Origin: Candidatus Helarchaeota archaeon | Lineage (GTDB): Archaea > Asgardarchaeota > Lokiarchaeia > Helarchaeales > HEL-GB-A | Length of the DNA: 7,790 nucleotides | Direction of reading: 5' to 3' | Assembly: GCA_016840125.1 (NCBI GenBank) | Contig: JAEOSY010000372.1 | Location: forward strand, 1 to 7,790 | Part shown: piece after piece, positions 5,620-7,790 of the stretch | Position numbering within the stretch: the first letter of the stretch is position 1 | Layout of the letters: each line of letters opens with the position of its first letter | Made by a program: the position numbers and the translations under genes | The notes under the pieces: generated by a model | Seen by the model: the letters and a program-made list of their open reading frames with translations, nothing else | Databases searched by the model: none | What the model was told of the DNA's origin: nothing

Positions 5620-7790
5620 CTAGATTAATAATTTTAGTTCAAATAACAACGAATTACATAGTTCTCGTAGTAGTTCTTGAGCGTCTGGATCAATAATCCA
5701 AGGCTTCTTGAACACGCCATTTCCCCATGGGTTCTCATTTTCATCGGTTTTCAGTCCAGTCAGTTTTGGTTTAATATCATGTAAAAGTTTTTCATAAGCG
5801 CCTAAATAATCTTCAAGCTCGACCATATCGATAACTTCCTGAATTTTATTACCTAATGCCTTCATTCTTTGGTTTGGGTTTTTATCAAACATATTATCTG
5901 TCAATTGTATGATGGTGGTCCGCAGCTGTTCTAGTTTGTCGGTGATAGTGGCTTCCAATTTTGGTACTTCTAATTCGCCCGTATCAGGGTCTATTTGGGG
6001 ACTCCACGCATCCTTCGTCCCCGCTTCAATAGTTACGTTCTGGGAAAGTTGCACGGTTTCGTTAGTAGGGATCCAAGTTCTGATAGTGAGCTGGTACTCT
6101 TCGATGGGATAGTGCGCGTCCCGTGCGTCCACCACGAAATAGTAGTCCGTCACGTTGGGCGGAAGGTAGATCCACTCCCAAGTGGTGGAATCGCCAGAGT
6201 AGAATGCCCCTGAAATTTCGATTTCGGTTTCATTCGTGTTATAGCTAATCCCTACGTGCCGCCCTGCACTGTCATACGCATGCAGGTCCAGATCAGGGGT
6301 TGGCATTTCCACCACAGCCAAGGTCCCCTCTCTGGAATAGGTTGTTGGAAAGGAATCTGTCGCCACGCTCACCAGTTGACGGTCTCCCGGATGATCCCTG
6401 TCCAAGTCGATAGCGACAACAGTAAGGGTATGATCCTCAAGAGCATTTGGTACATCGAAAAGGATTCCCAAATTACGGTTGAGAAAATAGCCCGGTGCCC
6501 AGGAATAATCGAGGGCGTCCAAATACCAATATGTGTCCCTGGAAGTGTCTTGATCTTCAGAACTAAACCAAATTTGATTGATGGTCGAGGCTCCAGTCCA
6601 AAAACTCCCCCGTCCGAGATATTGATCATCAACATAAACTTGTATGGTGTTAGCAGCACAATCAAAATCGAGACGAACGTGACACCATCGATCATCTTCG
6701 AACATACCAATTTCCTGATAAGGTCCGGATGGAGTTTTTAAATAAATTTTATCATTCTTCACCCGAAGACCCGTTACTCCCGTGAACCCTTGAGTGAGCG
6801 TGATCGCCATTTCCCCTGGATTTGCCGTGGGTTCTCTCTCCCTGTACATCCAAAATTCCACGCTCCCCACTGCGGGAGAATTCCCGAGATTCGGATTCAC
6901 GAGCACCCATGGATTGGCATCCGAATCGTCCCAACATTCAACTACTTTGGAATGCCCGTGCTTCTCGTCGATGATTTGTATTGAAGTATCCACGGGCGTC
7001 ACCGTGTCCCAACCTGTCATATCTACTTCAAAGCTGTACGCTCCCGCATAATTATCAAAGTTTGGGGTTGGGACCGAGATCTGATTCATATTCCGATTCT
7101 GCTCATAATCAGCTGCCCAAGAAAAATCTATGGCATCGAGGAAGAAGTCTGCCATGTTGTAATGGATGTCCGTGATGGCCACATAATCCACGCTAATCCA
7201 GGACCAATACCGCTCGTAAGGGTCAGGTGGGGGATCCATGTGGTATAGAGGGGGGCAAAATATGCGACCTCCATAAAATCGCACGAGGATTTCACCTTCA
7301 GCGGACACGTATCGAAATATATCTGCTTGATCAAAATAGGATCTGACGTTATACCATCTGCCCGTCTCATAGGTATCTATAATATCATATTTATGGGTCA
7401 ACCAATTATACATTTGGATCAATCCATTATCCAGATTAGGGTAGGGAGTAGCCCCCGCCCCGGTGAGCCCCCAAAGCGCTTCTAAATTGAAGCCCTGAAC
7501 ATCGCCAGGATTTTGAATACTGAATTTGTATTCCTGGTATAGTTCCATGTCGTGATTTGTCGGGTGCCAGGCAGCTATAAAATAAGTTTCTCCATCATTT
7601 GGTAGATAGGTCCTATCAGTACCTCCAGTACTTATCAAAAAATCGCCTTTTTTCAAAAGGATAGAGGAAGAATCAGCGACCTCGAAAGGCGTATTCCAAC
7701 CGAATGCAATTCGGTCAAACGTTTCATGAGGATTCATGTAAGGACCATAACCTACCATTACATTGTCTAACCAAATATTCCAAGTTAGCC
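5620..7790 (-). CDS. Large secreted LamG/ConA-like and PPC-like domain protein, N terminus outside window
   Basis: Extracytoplasmic multi-domain protein, 5' partial. A Met codon at 7758 would give 712 residues, but the frame stays open to the right edge (LTWNIWLDNV precedes that Met in mid beta-strand), so the Met is internal and the signal peptide lies outside. Residues below count from it. Residues 1-200 form a beta-rich, aromatic module ending SWISVDYVAITDI. Residues 238-428 are a LamG/concanavalin-like jelly roll: VGSVEFWMY, LRVKNDKIYL, DDRWCHVRLDFDC and IQVYVDDQYLG are its typical strands. Residues 430-560 resemble a PPC-type beta domain (DLDLHAYDSAGRHVG). Residues 598-712 are a helical tail (RMKALGNKIQEVIDMVE, GAYEKLLHDIKPKL) resembling FIVAR/FIMAH-like modules. 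Sequons N509, N535, N566 and N574 cluster in and just after the PPC-like part. There is no C-terminal membrane segment. Such domains bind carbohydrate or mediate adhesion; no catalytic motif is seen. It ends with TAG. Confidence 0.85.
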   Translation of the reverse strand, partial: LTWNIWLDNVMVGYGPYMNPHETFDRIAFGWNTPFEVADSSSILLKKGDFLISTGGTDRTYLPNDGETYFIAAWHPTNHDMELYQEYKFSIQNPGDVQGFNLEALWGLTGAGATPYPNLDNGLIQMYNWLTHKYDIIDTYETGRWYNVRSYFDQADIFRYVSAEGEILVRFYGGRIFCPPLYHMDPPPDPYERYWSWISVDYVAITDIHYNMADFFLDAIDFSWAADYEQNRNMNQISVPTPNFDNYAGAYSFEVDMTGWDTVTPVDTSIQIIDEKHGHSKVVECWDDSDANPWVLVNPNLGNSPAVGSVEFWMYREREPTANPGEMAITLTQGFTGVTGLRVKNDKIYLKTPSGPYQEIGMFEDDRWCHVRLDFDCAANTIQVYVDDQYLGRGSFWTGASTINQIWFSSEDQDTSRDTYWYLDALDYSWAPGYFLNRNLGILFDVPNALEDHTLTVVAIDLDRDHPGDRQLVSVATDSFPTTYSREGTLAVVEMPTPDLDLHAYDSAGRHVGISYNTNETEIEISGAFYSGDSTTWEWIYLPPNVTDYYFVVDARDAHYPIEEYQLTIRTWIPTNETVQLSQNVTIEAGTKDAWSPQIDPDTGELEVPKLEATITDKLEQLRTTIIQLTDNMFDKNPNQRMKALGNKIQEVIDMVELEDYLGAYEKLLHDIKPKLTGLKTDENENPWGNGVFKKPWIIDPDAQELLRELCNSLLFELKLLI
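6472..6528 (-). repeat. Protein-level repeat, second copy (LDAxDxSWAxxYxxNRN)
   Basis: Codes for residues 411-429, the closing strand and linker of the LamG-like domain. The same motif closes the preceding module, indicating an old duplication of a jelly-roll end plus linker within the gene. Confidence 0.6.
7090..7146 (-). repeat. Protein-level repeat, first copy (LDAxDxSWAxxYxxNRN)
   Basis: Codes for residues 205-223 of the surface protein (numbered from the Met at 7758). It matches residues 411-429 at 11 of 19 positions, with conserved LDA, D, SWA, Y and NRN. It marks the end of the first beta module and the link to the LamG-like domain. Confidence 0.6.

Noticed and set aside
6256..6741. 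A 161-codon plus-strand frame inside the surface-protein gene, plus several shorter frames on both strands there
   Set aside because: The minus-strand frame over the same bases encodes clear LamG-like and PPC-like domains; the plus-strand product shows no domain pattern. These are shadows produced by moderate G+C.
7756..7758. ATG taken as the start of the surface-protein gene
   Set aside because: The frame is open upstream to the window edge and reads as a continuing beta-strand (NIWLDNVMVGYG); no signal peptide follows the Met, so it is internal.
1..7790. CRISPR array, tRNA, rRNA or intact insertion sequence
   Set aside because: I saw no regularly spaced repeats, no cloverleaf-like sequence with a GTTCRA-type arm, no rRNA-like segment, and no terminal inverted repeats around a transposase.

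Overview
This is probably a fragment of an archaeal genome, and an Asgard-type lineage is plausible but not proven. The pointers are A/T boxes at archaeal spacing in the 67-bp divergent intergenic region, a GGTGA ribosome-binding element that fits the archaeal 16S 3' end, GTG starts, and a large secreted protein built from concanavalin/LamG-like and PPC-like beta domains plus a helical C-terminal module, a style common in archaeal surface proteins. No rRNA, tRNA or marker gene is present, so taxonomy is inference only.

Layout. From 3610 leftward to the window edge, a tight minus-strand operon encodes three GT4-type (GT-B fold) glycosyltransferases. They are separated by a 17-nt gap and then a 4-nt overlap (or a 5-nt gap if the preferred downstream start of the third gene is used). 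A fourth ORF starts directly after the third gene and is cut off at position 45. At 3678-5096 on the plus strand, transcribed divergently, lies an amidase-signature hydrolase with a complete Lys-Ser-Ser triad. Between 5097 and 5619 there is no intact gene, but there are a hairpin just after the amidase and a 78-codon open stretch on the minus strand that looks like a gene remnant. From 5620 to the right edge, a large minus-strand gene encodes a secreted or surface protein. Its reading frame stays open through the window edge, so its true N terminus is missing.

How the genes may work together. The three glycosyltransferases would act in sequence on a surface glycan (polysaccharide, glycolipid or N-glycan) using nucleotide-sugar donors. 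The large extracytoplasmic protein carries four N-glycosylation sequons clustered in one domain, so it could be a substrate of such glycans, but nothing in the sequence ties them together directly. The amidase looks metabolically unrelated and is bracketed by a 15-bp direct repeat, which may mean it was inserted. The glycosyltransferase genes are clearly more AT-rich than the large surface-protein gene, as is usual for exchanged surface-glycan loci.

I did not find a convincing defence system, CRISPR array, intact mobile element or RNA gene. The most interesting points are active-site and motif departures in the glycosyltransferases, a four-cysteine insert and a G8 tract in the first of them, the remnant ORF, and the repeat bracketing the amidase.
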